Source: Bacillota bacterium (GTDB lineage: Bacteria > Bacillota > Clostridia > Lachnospirales > Lachnospiraceae). Taken from it: DNA of 7,174 nucleotides. The notes beneath the pieces are model-generated. The model was not told the origin of the DNA, ran no database searches, and saw only the letters and a program-made list of their open reading frames with translations. This document shows, piece by piece, positions 1 to 6,181 of this stretch. The stretch lies in assembly GCA_023398855.1 (NCBI GenBank), contig JAEWRS010000330.1, positions 1 through 7,174 of the forward strand. The letters are read 5' to 3'. A program made the translations under genes and the position numbers. Within the stretch, counting starts at the first letter, position 1, and each line of letters begins with the position of its first letter.

Positions 1-416
1 GTCTCATACTTGGCATTGGCAATGGTTGCATCCACCAGGGACATCCCCTGTTCCATGAGTTTGCTGATATTGGTGCTTTCAGCTGTGATACCCTTTAATG
101 CCAGAATGTAATTTAATGTGTAGTGAAACACAAGAAAGCCAAGGACAGCGGAAAATGCCGCGGTCGGCTTTTCATCCTTTGCCATTCCCATAGCAATGGA
201 TATACAGAAAAATAAAGGCAGATTTCCGAATACCAGCCCTGCAAGCCTACGGATAAAACCGATAAAATTCTGGACATATACAAGATTTACAAATGTTTCC
301 CCTACAATTGCACTGTTCTGCATAGCTGCTGCAAGTCCGCTGAATATACCGGCGACTGCAATAGTGGAAATGGGCAGAAGCAGTGATTTCCCAAATTTTT
401 GCCAAAACTCTTTCAT
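1..416 (-). CDS. PTS sugar transporter EIIC subunit, N-terminal part (cut by window edge)
   Basis: The first 138 codons of a membrane permease that continues beyond base 1. The protein begins MKEFWQKFGKSLLLPISTIA, followed by hydrophobic helices at roughly residues 10-30, 45-75 and 85-105. It carries the segment LPLFFCISIAMGMAKDEKPT and then AFSAVLGFLVFHYTLNYI, a pattern typical of the glucose/maltose/alpha-glucoside superfamily of PTS EIIC domains (PTS_EIIC family). Such proteins take up a sugar while it is phosphorylated by the PTS chain. The start is supported by GGAGGG seven bases upstream (plus-strand CCCTCC at 423-428). It is divergent from an RpiR-family regulator gene, which probably controls it. 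The substrate cannot be read from this fragment; maltose or another alpha-glucoside is a guess from the MalX-like look. Whether an EIIB domain is fused downstream is not visible. Confidence 0.85.
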   Translation of the reverse strand, partial: MKEFWQKFGKSLLLPISTIAVAGIFSGLAAAMQNSAIVGETFVNLVYVQNFIGFIRRLAGLVFGNLPLFFCISIAMGMAKDEKPTAAFSAVLGFLVFHYTLNYILALKGITAESTNISKLMEQGMSLVDATIANAKYE

Positions 417-436
417 TTAAGACCCTCCGTCTCCAT

Positions 437-480
437 AATATAATGATTTCAATACCGGCATGAAATGATAGCTTTATCAT
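437..480 (-). promoter_or_regulatory. Putative promoter and two operator-like dyads upstream of the PTS gene
   Basis: On the minus strand TTTCAT (plus 460-465) and TATATT (plus 437-442) are 17 bases apart and could be the -35 and -10 of the PTS gene, although the leader would then be very short. Overlapping the -35 is the dyad ATTTCA-9-TGAAAT (446-466). Next to it is ATGATA-gctt-TATCAT (465-480), with perfect 6-base arms. Their position is right for operators of the divergent RpiR-family regulator, but binding is inference and the promoter assignment is weak. Confidence 0.35.
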
Positions 481-496
481 ATCGGATTATTTTTTA

Positions 497-525
497 TTTA
501 CAAGTGTTTGGAAGTATATTATTAT
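497..525 (+). promoter_or_regulatory. Probable sigma-A promoter of the RpiR-family regulator gene
   Basis: TTTACA (497-502) and TATTAT (520-525) are separated by exactly 17 bases, giving a predicted start of transcription near 532 and a leader of about 70 bases. An AT-rich dyad, GTATAT-8-ATATAC (514-533), spans the -10 and could be an additional protein site, though its low complexity makes it weak evidence. Confidence 0.55.
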
Positions 526-548
526 TTATATACGAAAAGTATCATAAA

Positions 549-573
549 ACACATTATGTGTAATATTTCACAT
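549..573. promoter_or_regulatory. Overlapping palindromes in the regulator leader, candidate operator
   Basis: ACACATTATGTGT (549-561) is a perfect 13-base palindrome around a central T. It overlaps ATGTGTAATATTTCACAT (556-573), an 18-base palindrome with one mismatched pair. Both lie just downstream of the predicted transcription start and upstream of the ribosome binding site, where a bound repressor would block transcription. Autoregulation by the RpiR-family protein is the natural inference. Confidence 0.45.
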
Positions 574-602
574 CAAGACAAAAGAGCTCCGGAGGGTGAA
601 AG

Positions 603-1385
603 ATGAATTTTTTTGACCAGTTGTCAAACAGGGGAATAAAACTGAATCCTACAGAAGAAAGAATTGTTAATTATTTATTAGAGCATTACGGTGTATTGCA
701 GGATTTAAAAATTGCCAAGGTGGCCGACGAGTTATATCTGTCACCTAATTCTATTGTAAGGCTTTGTAAAAAGCTGGGCTATCACGGGTTCAGTGAGTTG
801 AAATATCAGATTATACATGACCAAAAGCAGTATGGAATAAACACTGCGGAACAACAGACGTCTGTTATGGACAGCTTAAAGCAGACACTGGCTATTAATT
901 CACGGCAGAACATTGAGAAAGCGACAAGGCTGATCTACGAAAGCCGACAGGTGATCTTCTTCGCACTGGGTCTTTCCAGGATCGTGGCGTTGGATCTGGC
1001 TAAAAAGCTTGAGCATTTAAATAAGATCATCATTGTCCCTGATGACCGAGATAACTGCATCCTGTATGCCAATAACCTGGTTCCGGGACAGATTGCCTTT
1101 TTCATCAGTTATTCCGGAAGCACTGATATAATTTGTAAGCTTTCTTATATTGCGCAAACCAGGGGAGTTCCCATTGTCACGCTTACAGGAATGAGTCAGA
1201 ACCCAATATCCGGCAGCAGTGTGGTAAGTTTGTATGCTTATTTCAGGAAATTAAACTACAAGGATGCCGATATTACATCAAGAGTTGGTTTTTACCTGGT
1301 TACAGAACTGATTTTTGAAGAATATATGAAGGTTTTTCGGTTGGAACAAGAGCTAGAGGGTGAAAATGATTTAGAGGATATGTAA
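603..1385 (+). CDS. MurR/RpiR-family transcriptional regulator
   Basis: A 260-residue protein of normal length for the family. Residues 1-75 form the HTH_6 domain, with the helix-turn-helix around 37-63 including the diagnostic stretch SPNSIVRLCKKLGYHGFSEL. Residues about 105-240 form a SIS sugar-phosphate-binding domain with FFISYSGSTDIICKLSYIAQ (166-185), where SGST is the usual phosphate-sugar loop, followed by GVPIVTLTG. Such regulators sense a phosphosugar and repress or activate sugar genes. The start is supported by GGAGGG at 591-596, six bases upstream. The gene is divergent from a PTS permease gene, and dyads fill the shared spacer, so control of that transporter by its phosphorylated sugar is likely. 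It is acidic at the C-terminus (EGENDLEDM). The specific ligand is unknown. Confidence 0.92.
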   Translation: MNFFDQLSNRGIKLNPTEERIVNYLLEHYGVLQDLKIAKVADELYLSPNSIVRLCKKLGYHGFSELKYQIIHDQKQYGINTAEQQTSVMDSLKQTLAINSRQNIEKATRLIYESRQVIFFALGLSRIVALDLAKKLEHLNKIIIVPDDRDNCILYANNLVPGQIAFFISYSGSTDIICKLSYIAQTRGVPIVTLTGMSQNPISGSSVVSLYAYFRKLNYKDADITSRVGFYLVTELIFEEYMKVFRLEQELEGENDLEDM

Positions 1386-1446
1386 AACAGGTGGTTGTCA
1401 GGACAAAAATGGTTATTGATTCATCATACAGAATAAGGAGAAAAAA

Positions 1447-2013
1447 ATGTCTAAATTATTTTTTCGATTCGGCGCAATGGGGAGTTCCAAGACTGCAAAT
1501 GCACTAATGACCAGATATAATTATATTGAAAAAGGAAAACATGTTTTGCTAGTAAAACCTGATATTGAGACCAGGGATGGAAAAACCAAGATCAAGTCAA
1601 GAATCGGACTGGAAGCAGACTGTATTTTGTGGTCTGAATTTAAGTATTATGGCGATCCGGCAATCAGAGAATTAGATGCGATAATTGTAGACGAGGTACA
1701 ATTTCTTTCTGAAGATGATATTGATCAGCTATCCAATATTGTTGATGAATATAACATTCCGGTTTTTTGCTATGGACTAAGGACTGATTTTACTTCCCAT
1801 CTTTTTCCGGGTTCCAAACGTCTGATGGAATTAGCGGATGAAATTGAGGAACTGAAAACAGTTTGCTGGTGCGGCAACAGAGCGAATTTGAATGCAAGAA
1901 TTGATGAAAATGGGAACATAGTCAGGAAGGGGCAGCAGGTGTCAATGGGTGCCAATGACAGATATGTTTCCTTGTGCCGTAAGCACTATAAGGAAGGCAA
2001 ATTAAAACAATAA
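1447..2013 (+). CDS. tdk: Thymidine kinase (TK1-like, type II)
   Basis: A 188-residue cytosolic enzyme of the pyrimidine salvage pathway that phosphorylates thymidine to dTMP using ATP. The P-loop is GAMGSSKT (residues 9-16); a Ser sits where many P-loops have the Gly before Lys, which I take as a subgroup variant rather than damage. The Walker B/catalytic segment is IIVDEVQF (79-86), with E83 as the expected general base. The lid-side motif LRTDF is at 111-115. Zinc ligands are C140, C142, C177 and H180, and the substrate-binding loop is near NDRYVSLCRKHY (170-181). Length and domain order are complete. AAGGAG ends six bases before the ATG. It lies 61 bases after the regulator gene with no clear terminator or promoter between, so read-through is possible, but a functional link to sugar uptake is not evident. 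Confidence 0.95.
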   Translation: MSKLFFRFGAMGSSKTANALMTRYNYIEKGKHVLLVKPDIETRDGKTKIKSRIGLEADCILWSEFKYYGDPAIRELDAIIVDEVQFLSEDDIDQLSNIVDEYNIPVFCYGLRTDFTSHLFPGSKRLMELADEIEELKTVCWCGNRANLNARIDENGNIVRKGQQVSMGANDRYVSLCRKHYKEGKLKQ

Positions 2014-2054
2014 AGCGGCAGAGCTCCTGTAATGGTTTTTCTGCCGCTTTTTTT
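2012..2054 (+). terminator. Rho-independent terminator after tdk
   Basis: The arms AAAGCGGCAGA (2012-2022) and TCTGCCGCTTT (2040-2050) pair perfectly over 11 bases around a 17-base loop and run into a T tract (2048-2054). The tdk stop codon lies in the first arm. On the minus strand the stem is followed by a moderately T-rich stretch, so it may also stop the leftward gene that converges on it. Confidence 0.9.
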
Positions 2055-2133
2055 ACCATAAGATCAATCATGTGCGTCAATCAGATGCTTATTTGCTTTA
2101 ACCATGAAAACGCGCTGCTATAATTATCGTAAG

Positions 2134-2985
2134 CTATTTTAAAACGCCGTTTTCATCGGGAGTAAAGGCTTTGGCAGTTGTCAGCATACGTCCGTCCTTT
2201 TGGAGATAATATGTATTTCCATCCAGGGTGAGGAATCCTGTTCTCATAATACCAGTCTCTGGATCCAGGTAATACCAGTCACCGTTATGACTTAACCAGC
2301 CTGTATACATCATGCCATTCATATCGTAAAAATACCAGTTACTGTCTTTTTTTATCCACCCGGTTTGTGAATTAAGTATTCCGGAATCTGAAAATACCAT
2401 GATCTTTGAAACAGTCTTATCCTGTGACCACACCAGGCAATTGCGGCCTTTTGACAGGTCATGGATGGTAACAATGTTACGGGTTAAATAGGGAAACAGA
2501 TTGCTTTGATCAGTGATACGGTATTGTGTGTCTGAATCAGATGTGAGTATGCCTGTCTTTCCGTCTGGGTTTATATTCATGGATTTTACTGTTATGTATT
2601 CCGGTACCTGATAGTCAGCCGGGACGTTGCAAAGCACTGTTATGGCATTAGACATGGGCGGCAGGCTAAGGGTCATAACCGGGCTGATATCAGCGTAGAT
2701 AAACTCTCCTTTCTGTATTTCTCTGACGTTTGCAGGAGCACCGCTGACGGAGTCTAAAATCCTTGAATCAGAAGAAAGCTTCAGAATGATTTCCTGGTTT
2801 GCATTGGCAGCGTCTTTTCTCACCATGCTGAGCCCGTATTCCGATACCCAGGCTACTGTTCCGTAAACGCGTATGGAGCTGGGCAGCGGAGCAGATTCAA
2901 CTGCCTGTGCGAGAATTCCACTTCCCGACATAACCAGTGCCAGAGCGCCGATGCCGGTTAATAGATACTTTATAAATTTGTTCAT
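2134..2985 (-). CDS. Secreted protein with cell-wall-binding repeats
   Basis: A 283-residue protein. Residues 1-28 form a signal peptide: a positive start (MNKFIKYLL), a hydrophobic core, and likely cleavage after AQA. Residues about 35-200 form a beta-rich domain I do not recognise; it includes VYGTVAWVSEYGLSM and later KGEFIYADISPVM. Residues 209-268 hold three repeats of the choline/cell-wall-binding type, GWIKKDSNWYFYDMNGMMYT, GWLSHNGDWYYLDPETGIMR and GFLTLDGNTYYLQKDG, with the expected Gly-Trp and aromatic pairs. The protein is therefore expected outside the cell, attached to the wall by its C-terminus. No catalytic domain is visible, so any amidase name given because of the repeats would be unsupported. 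GGAGGT lies eight bases upstream of the ATG on the minus strand. The gene stands alone and converges on tdk. Confidence 0.85.
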   Translation of the reverse strand: MNKFIKYLLTGIGALALVMSGSGILAQAVESAPLPSSIRVYGTVAWVSEYGLSMVRKDAANANQEIILKLSSDSRILDSVSGAPANVREIQKGEFIYADISPVMTLSLPPMSNAITVLCNVPADYQVPEYITVKSMNINPDGKTGILTSDSDTQYRITDQSNLFPYLTRNIVTIHDLSKGRNCLVWSQDKTVSKIMVFSDSGILNSQTGWIKKDSNWYFYDMNGMMYTGWLSHNGDWYYLDPETGIMRTGFLTLDGNTYYLQKDGRMLTTAKAFTPDENGVLK

Positions 2986-2998
2986 GTTCTGACCTCCT

Positions 2999-3039
2999 GC
3001 TGTTAATAAGATAAGTATAACAGCAAAATCCAGATTTTG
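2999..3039 (-). promoter_or_regulatory. Promoter region of the cell-wall-binding gene with two dyads
   Basis: On the minus strand TATACT (plus 3014-3019) is a good -10; no convincing -35 is found at 17 bases (GCCAAA), which suggests a regulated promoter. The expected spacer holds the perfect inverted repeat CAAAATC-CA-GATTTTG (3024-3039). A second dyad, GCTGTTA (2999-3005) with TAACAGC (3018-3024), encloses the -10 and the likely start point. Both look like regulator sites; the regulator is unknown. Confidence 0.4.
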
Positions 3040-3277
3040 GCATTACAATATATTTACAATTTACTTAATGAACAGTGTTGCTTTCAACTGAAAATGAGGT
3101 CTTTGGCGCCAGTATTTCTATTTTCTGCATATAGTAACAGAAAAAAGAGATAATAATATCAAAATGAGATGGATGCATCATGGTTTCATAAGCAATGCCT
3201 GTATTCATTGATCGTACAGGTGCAAATTATGGCATAGCCGTGTTTATTCGAGGCATTCACATCTTGTCTGTTCATCC
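3040..3277. other. Gene-poor spacer, no feature resolved
   Basis: No supported coding region lies in this stretch on either strand. The only structure I see is a short AT-rich dyad, TTTTCTG (3121-3127) with CAGAAAA (3138-3144), which is too weak for a terminator call, and short palindromes such as GATGCATC (3172-3179). It separates two genes that diverge from it. Confidence 0.5.
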
Positions 3278-3285
3278 CATACAAT
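3278..3285 (+). promoter_or_regulatory. Sigma-E-like -10 element upstream of the Cys/Asn-rich gene
   Basis: CATACAAT agrees with the consensus CATACAnT of the -10 recognised by the mother-cell sporulation factor sigma-E, and lies about 30 bases before the start codon. The upstream part (GGCATTCACATC, 3252-3263) is only a poor match to the sigma-E -35. A TATAAT at 3290-3295 is too close to the ribosome binding site to serve well. Assignment is tentative. Confidence 0.3.
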
Positions 3286-3315
3286 AAAATATAATTAAGT
3301 GAAGAGGTAAATGAT

Positions 3316-3519
3316 ATGGGATGTTTTAATTCTGGTTCTTGTGGTTGTAACAGCAATAATAATTGCAACAACTGTAATAATAACTGTAACAATAACTGTG
3401 CCAATAGATGTCGTAACAATTGCAACAACGATCCTTGCGCTGAGGCAAAGAGAGAGGCTTATTGCGCTGGTTTTAAGGATGGTTGCAATGATCCTTGCTG
3501 TAGAGGCATCAAAAGATAA
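3316..3519 (+). CDS. Small Cys/Asn-rich protein of unknown function
   Basis: A 67-residue protein with 14 Cys and 19 Asn. After MGCFNSGSCGC comes a low-complexity block in which Cys recurs every three or four residues (C17, C20, C24, C28, C32, C36) separated by Asn. A less repetitive, charged tail follows (AEAKREAYCAGFKDG), and NDPC occurs twice (38-41 and 58-61). There is no signal peptide or membrane segment. The start is chosen because GAGG (3304-3307) lies eight bases upstream; the ATG at 3311 in another frame is only three bases away. It has its own terminator and a sigma-E-like -10, so it forms a single-gene unit. Cross-linked spore-coat-like material, metal binding, or a precursor peptide are all possible. 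I do not recognise a named family. That the repeat pattern keeps a sensible frame and a real tail argues for a true gene. Confidence 0.75.
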   Translation: MGCFNSGSCGCNSNNNCNNCNNNCNNNCANRCRNNCNNDPCAEAKREAYCAGFKDGCNDPCCRGIKR

Positions 3520-3536
3520 GTGCGGCTTTTAGCAGG

Positions 3537-3573
3537 AAGAGCAGGTATCCGTTGTTGGTTACCTGCTCTTTTT
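3537..3573 (+). terminator. Rho-independent terminator after the Cys/Asn-rich gene
   Basis: AAGAGCAGGTA (3537-3547) and TACCTGCTCTT (3560-3570) form a perfect 11-base stem with a 12-base loop, followed by a T tract (3569-3573). It begins 17 bases after the stop codon. Confidence 0.9.
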
Positions 3574-3653
3574 AAAAAAATGTATTGATCTGACAATTTT
3601 GAAATGAGCGTATGATGAAAGGAGTTTCGGATAATATGGTTTTAAACGATGAA

Positions 3654-3682
3654 TTGCAGAAATCTCTAATTTGTGTTATAAT
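3654..3682 (+). promoter_or_regulatory. Sigma-A promoter of mscL with extended -10
   Basis: TTGCAG (3654-3659) and a consensus TATAAT (3677-3682) are 17 bases apart, and TG at 3674-3675 forms an extended -10. Transcription should start near 3689. This rules out the upstream in-frame TTG at 3671 as the mscL start, since it lies inside the promoter. Confidence 0.8.
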
Positions 3683-3736
3683 AATTCCAAAAATTACCAG
3701 GGTGATATAAAAGCTGCAAGAGAGGAAATGATATTT

Positions 3737-4231
3737 ATGGGAAATAAAAAGGGTATTATAGCTGAATTTAAAGAATTTGTTTTACGGGGAAATGTGGTGG
3801 ATCTGGCAGTAGGTGTTATTATCGGTGCGGCTTTTCAGTCAATTGTTAATTCTCTGGTCAAGGATATCATATCACCTTTCATCGGAGTAATAACCGGAGG
3901 AGTGGACTTCACCAATAAATTTGTACTTCTCTACAGCGCTCCTGATGGTGCGGATGTTTCGAATCTCCAGGCAGCCCAGGCTCTTGGCCCGGTATTTGCT
4001 TATGGATCCTTTATTACCGCTGTTATCAATTTTTTTATCATGGCTGTGGTTATTTTTTTCATGATAAAATTAATTAATTCTCTGCGTGGAAAGAAGCAGC
4101 AGGCAGAGCCGGCTGCTCCTGTGGATAAGGAGTGCCCATATTGCTTCACGCGGGTCAATTTAAATGCTACCCGCTGCCCTAACTGTACAAGCCAGCTTGG
4201 GACCCAACAGGAAGCAGGACAGCAGGACTGA
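3737..4231 (+). CDS. mscL: Large-conductance mechanosensitive channel MscL with C-terminal zinc ribbon
   Basis: A 164-residue inner-membrane channel that opens under membrane tension to release solutes on osmotic downshock. The N-terminus [20 protein letters not shown] and the following [13 protein letters not shown] are the signature of the family. The first membrane helix is about 18-46, the second about 87-113 ([20 protein letters not shown]). The cytoplasmic end differs from the enterobacterial form: after a Lys/Gln/Ala linker it has CPYC (133-136) and CPNC (147-150), a four-Cys zinc ribbon. The start at 3737 is chosen because AGAGG (3721-3725) lies 11 bases upstream, the family begins here, and earlier in-frame starts are either two bases from the ribosome binding site (3728) or within the promoter. 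It has its own promoter and terminator. Confidence 0.95.
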   Translation: MGNKKGIIAEFKEFVLRGNVVDLAVGVIIGAAFQSIVNSLVKDIISPFIGVITGGVDFTNKFVLLYSAPDGADVSNLQAAQALGPVFAYGSFITAVINFFIMAVVIFFMIKLINSLRGKKQQAEPAAPVDKECPYCFTRVNLNATRCPNCTSQLGTQQEAGQQD

Positions 4232-4248
4232 AAAAATAGTATTTCCTG

Positions 4249-4282
4249 AAAGAGACCAATATTTTATAAGGTCTCTTTTTTT
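4249..4282 (+). terminator. Rho-independent terminator after mscL
   Basis: AAAGAGACC (4249-4257) and GGTCTCTTT (4270-4278) form a perfect nine-base stem with an AT-rich 12-base loop and a seven-base T tract (4276-4282). It lies in the gap between mscL and the converging protease gene; on the minus strand its T tract is poor, so it mainly serves mscL. Confidence 0.88.
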
Positions 4283-4312
4283 AGAACAGGATAGTAAAGC
4301 GGAACCTGGTAG

Positions 4313-5989
4313 TTATAAAAGTATGGAAAGCCGCTGTAATGTACCGGGCACATCCAATTGTCCATAGCCCCATATATTGTTGGGATAAAGATAAGCAGCG
4401 TTTCGCTGTGCACCTCTTATGAGCATCCGGGAGACCTGTTCTCCTGTAATATACGTTATATTTCCCTTACCCTGGGCCCATTCAAAAATAATGGCCGCAG
4501 CACCGGCTGCGATGGCCGCAGAAGCACCGGTACCTGTTAAATTTCCATATTGCTTATCTGGTATTGCACAGGTAATCTGATAACCGGGAGCCGCTAAATC
4601 CGGTTTCACAAGGCCGCTTCTTGTGTACCCTCTTCCTGATTCATCCAGAATATTGGAGGTTTGCTGGTTATAGGCAGTGACAGTCAGAGTATGCCTGGAA
4701 TTACCTGGAGAGGTGATGGTGGTATCTGGACTGGGGTTTAAGAAAAAGGTTCCTTTTGATAATAAATGACCGTTAGGCAGCCAGGAGTTATAAGAAAGGG
4801 GTTCATTTTCCGTGCTTTGGACGCGAAAATACCAGACACCTGGCAAGGGGTTGTCAAACCGCAATAAAATCAGCTGTTCACCGCTTTGTCTTTCAAAGAT
4901 CATGTTATTTACCCATACCACACTCTGGCTGTGCTGGAACACAAACTTTTGACACTGACTAAAGGTGGGATAGACATATGGTATCATTTCCCGGTTTGGT
5001 GCGGAAATTTCAATAGAAAGCCTACTGGGAATGCGAACCCACAGTTCCATGGAAAATTGTCTGTCAGCTTCTGCTATATTCAGCTGGAAGTCATTAAAAT
5101 AGGGGGCGGAAAGTGTCTGGTTAAAATAGTGTCTGTTATTGTTTCCCTCGTTTCCGGCTGATATGGTAATGCCAAGGTCCGGATGTTGAACCAGGCTTTC
5201 TAAATAGGTGCTTAAAACACCCCTTCCATCATGGCTGCCCTGGCTGCTGCCCAAAGCGATGCATATGACAATCGGTCGCTTCAGTCGTTGACTTATGCCG
5301 GTCAGATAGCGGACACCAAGAACAATGTCAGATTCCTGGAAGCATAGTTTATCTTCTGGAACAGAAAATATCATCTTGAGATTTGCCTTGGCTTCTTTTA
5401 GTTTCACGACAGCAAGTTCTGCATTTGGAACAATACCGCTAAAAACGGGCTCTTTGCTGGGGGTGCCTGCAGCAATGCTTGCTATGGCAGTACCATGTCC
5501 GTTGTTATCGGTTGTAGGGACAACGGAAAGAGGGTCTTCATAAAGGAGTGCATCATTTATGGCGGCTTTTCCATATTCCGTACCATATGTAAATCCCTGG
5601 GGAGGCTTTCCATCCTGAATGGTCTGATCCCATATAGAAATAATCCGGCTTGTTTTGTCATTATTCATAAATGCCGGATGACGGTAATCAATGCCAGTAT
5701 CCACAATGCCGATCATGATCCCCTGGCCCAATAATTTGTATTTTTCATTTGCAGTGGTATTTTCCGTATCAGGTATTTGAGGGCTGACATCAGCAGTGGG
5801 AGTAAAAAGGGAAGGGAAAATATGATAAGGGTTTTGACCCAGATCGCACGGCTGCATGTTGCTTTTAAATAAATGCAGCAGGGAAAACCTGTCATTGAGG
5901 ACCGTAACATCATTATCGACGCCAACAGTTGGAACTAACAAATTACTGATAATCATATCGTAATAATTATTGTCCAGTATTTTTTCCAT
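4313..5989 (-). CDS. Csp-like subtilase (S8), probable pseudoprotease with Ser replaced by Gly
   Basis: A 558-residue subtilisin-family protein without a signal peptide. After a short N-terminal region (NNYYDMIISN at 7-16, CDLGQNPYHIFPSL at 48-61) come the Asp segment GIVDTGIDYRHP (D97), the His segment NNGHGTAIAS (H165) and the oxyanion segment SAGNEG (N280). A roughly 200-residue insertion follows, beta-rich, including FSMELWVRIPSRLSIEIS (312-329), placed like the jelly-roll of clostridial Csp germination proteases. The last segment, GTGASAAIAAGAAA (486-499), aligns without gaps to subtilisin GTSMASPHVAGAAA, so the nucleophile position is G488 (codon GGT); S490 is two residues on. This implies loss of classical activity, as known for CspC of Clostridioides difficile. 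GGGAGA lies eight bases upstream of the ATG. Divergent from a paralogue with a matching promoter. A shifted nucleophile at S490 is less likely but not excluded. Confidence 0.88.
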   Translation of the reverse strand: MEKILDNNYYDMIISNLLVPTVGVDNDVTVLNDRFSLLHLFKSNMQPCDLGQNPYHIFPSLFTPTADVSPQIPDTENTTANEKYKLLGQGIMIGIVDTGIDYRHPAFMNNDKTSRIISIWDQTIQDGKPPQGFTYGTEYGKAAINDALLYEDPLSVVPTTDNNGHGTAIASIAAGTPSKEPVFSGIVPNAELAVVKLKEAKANLKMIFSVPEDKLCFQESDIVLGVRYLTGISQRLKRPIVICIALGSSQGSHDGRGVLSTYLESLVQHPDLGITISAGNEGNNNRHYFNQTLSAPYFNDFQLNIAEADRQFSMELWVRIPSRLSIEISAPNREMIPYVYPTFSQCQKFVFQHSQSVVWVNNMIFERQSGEQLILLRFDNPLPGVWYFRVQSTENEPLSYNSWLPNGHLLSKGTFFLNPSPDTTITSPGNSRHTLTVTAYNQQTSNILDESGRGYTRSGLVKPDLAAPGYQITCAIPDKQYGNLTGTGASAAIAAGAAAIIFEWAQGKGNITYITGEQVSRMLIRGAQRNAAYLYPNNIWGYGQLDVPGTLQRLSILL

Positions 5990-6030
5990 AATTAAGTCTC
6001 CCTGATAAGATCTTGCTTGAACATATAATA

Positions 6031-6061
6031 TATTTTATGCAGCAATGTTCCTGATATGAGC
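6031..6061 (-). promoter_or_regulatory. Mother-cell sigma-like promoter of the leftward subtilase gene
   Basis: On the minus strand GCTCATA (plus 6055-6061) and GCATAAAATA (plus 6031-6040) are 14 bases apart. The -10 matches the sigma-K consensus GCATAnnnTA and differs by one base from the sigma-E CATACAnT; the -35 TCATAT resembles sigma-E. Start of transcription would be near 6025, leaving a leader of about 35 bases. The same block precedes the divergent paralogue, which supports function. Confidence 0.55.
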
Positions 6062-6150
6062 GTTGTTCTCCTGCATTTGTCCTCTGATTTGTATTTGAAT
6101 GGCTTAACCCGTTTTGAATGCAAGAACATATGTGCGGTTTCTTTTCTTGT

Positions 6151-6181
6151 GCTCATAATAGGAATCATGTTGCATAAAATA
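6151..6181 (+). promoter_or_regulatory. Mother-cell sigma-like promoter of the rightward subtilase gene
   Basis: GCTCATA (6151-6157) and GCATAAAATA (6172-6181) have the same 14-base spacing as in the divergent copy. No good sigma-A promoter is seen between here and the start codon. Expected start of transcription is near 6187, before the ribosome binding site GGGAGG (6208-6213). Confidence 0.55.

Noticed and set aside
196..480. Plus-strand 74-codon and minus-strand 77-codon frames over the PTS gene start
   Set aside because: They overlap the EIIC frame, which has a good ribosome binding site and family sequence.
1395..1406. TTGTC-AG-GACAA palindrome between the regulator gene and tdk as a terminator
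   Set aside because: The two-base loop and short stem cannot form a stable hairpin, and no T tract follows; at most it is a small protein site.
3290..3295. Consensus TATAAT as the -10 of the Cys/Asn-rich gene
   Set aside because: Transcription would begin around 3302, inside the ribosome binding site, and no -35 lies at 16-18 bases.
3186..3428. Minus-strand open frame rich in Leu and Gln
   Set aside because: It is the antisense shadow of the Asn/Cys codon repeat, with no ribosome binding site of its own.
3311..3532. Open frame giving a hydrophobic, membrane-like protein over the Cys/Asn-rich gene
   Set aside because: It is the +1 reading of the AAY/TGY-rich codons; its ATG is only three bases from the ribosome binding site, and the 3316 frame has proper spacing and a plausible tail.
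3671..3736. Longer mscL start at the TTG at 3671 or ATG at 3728
   Set aside because: 3671 lies within the promoter -10 region and upstream of the predicted transcript start; 3728 is two bases from the ribosome binding site. MscL proteins begin at the MGNKKG position.
4164..4367. Plus-strand open frame overlapping the end of mscL
   Set aside because: It is out of frame with mscL, crosses the terminator, and has no homology-like features or ribosome binding site.
4358..5925. Several 60-91 codon open frames inside the leftward subtilase gene
   Set aside because: They overlap a long gene with clear catalytic-site motifs and lack ribosome binding sites or recognisable protein features; they are shadows.
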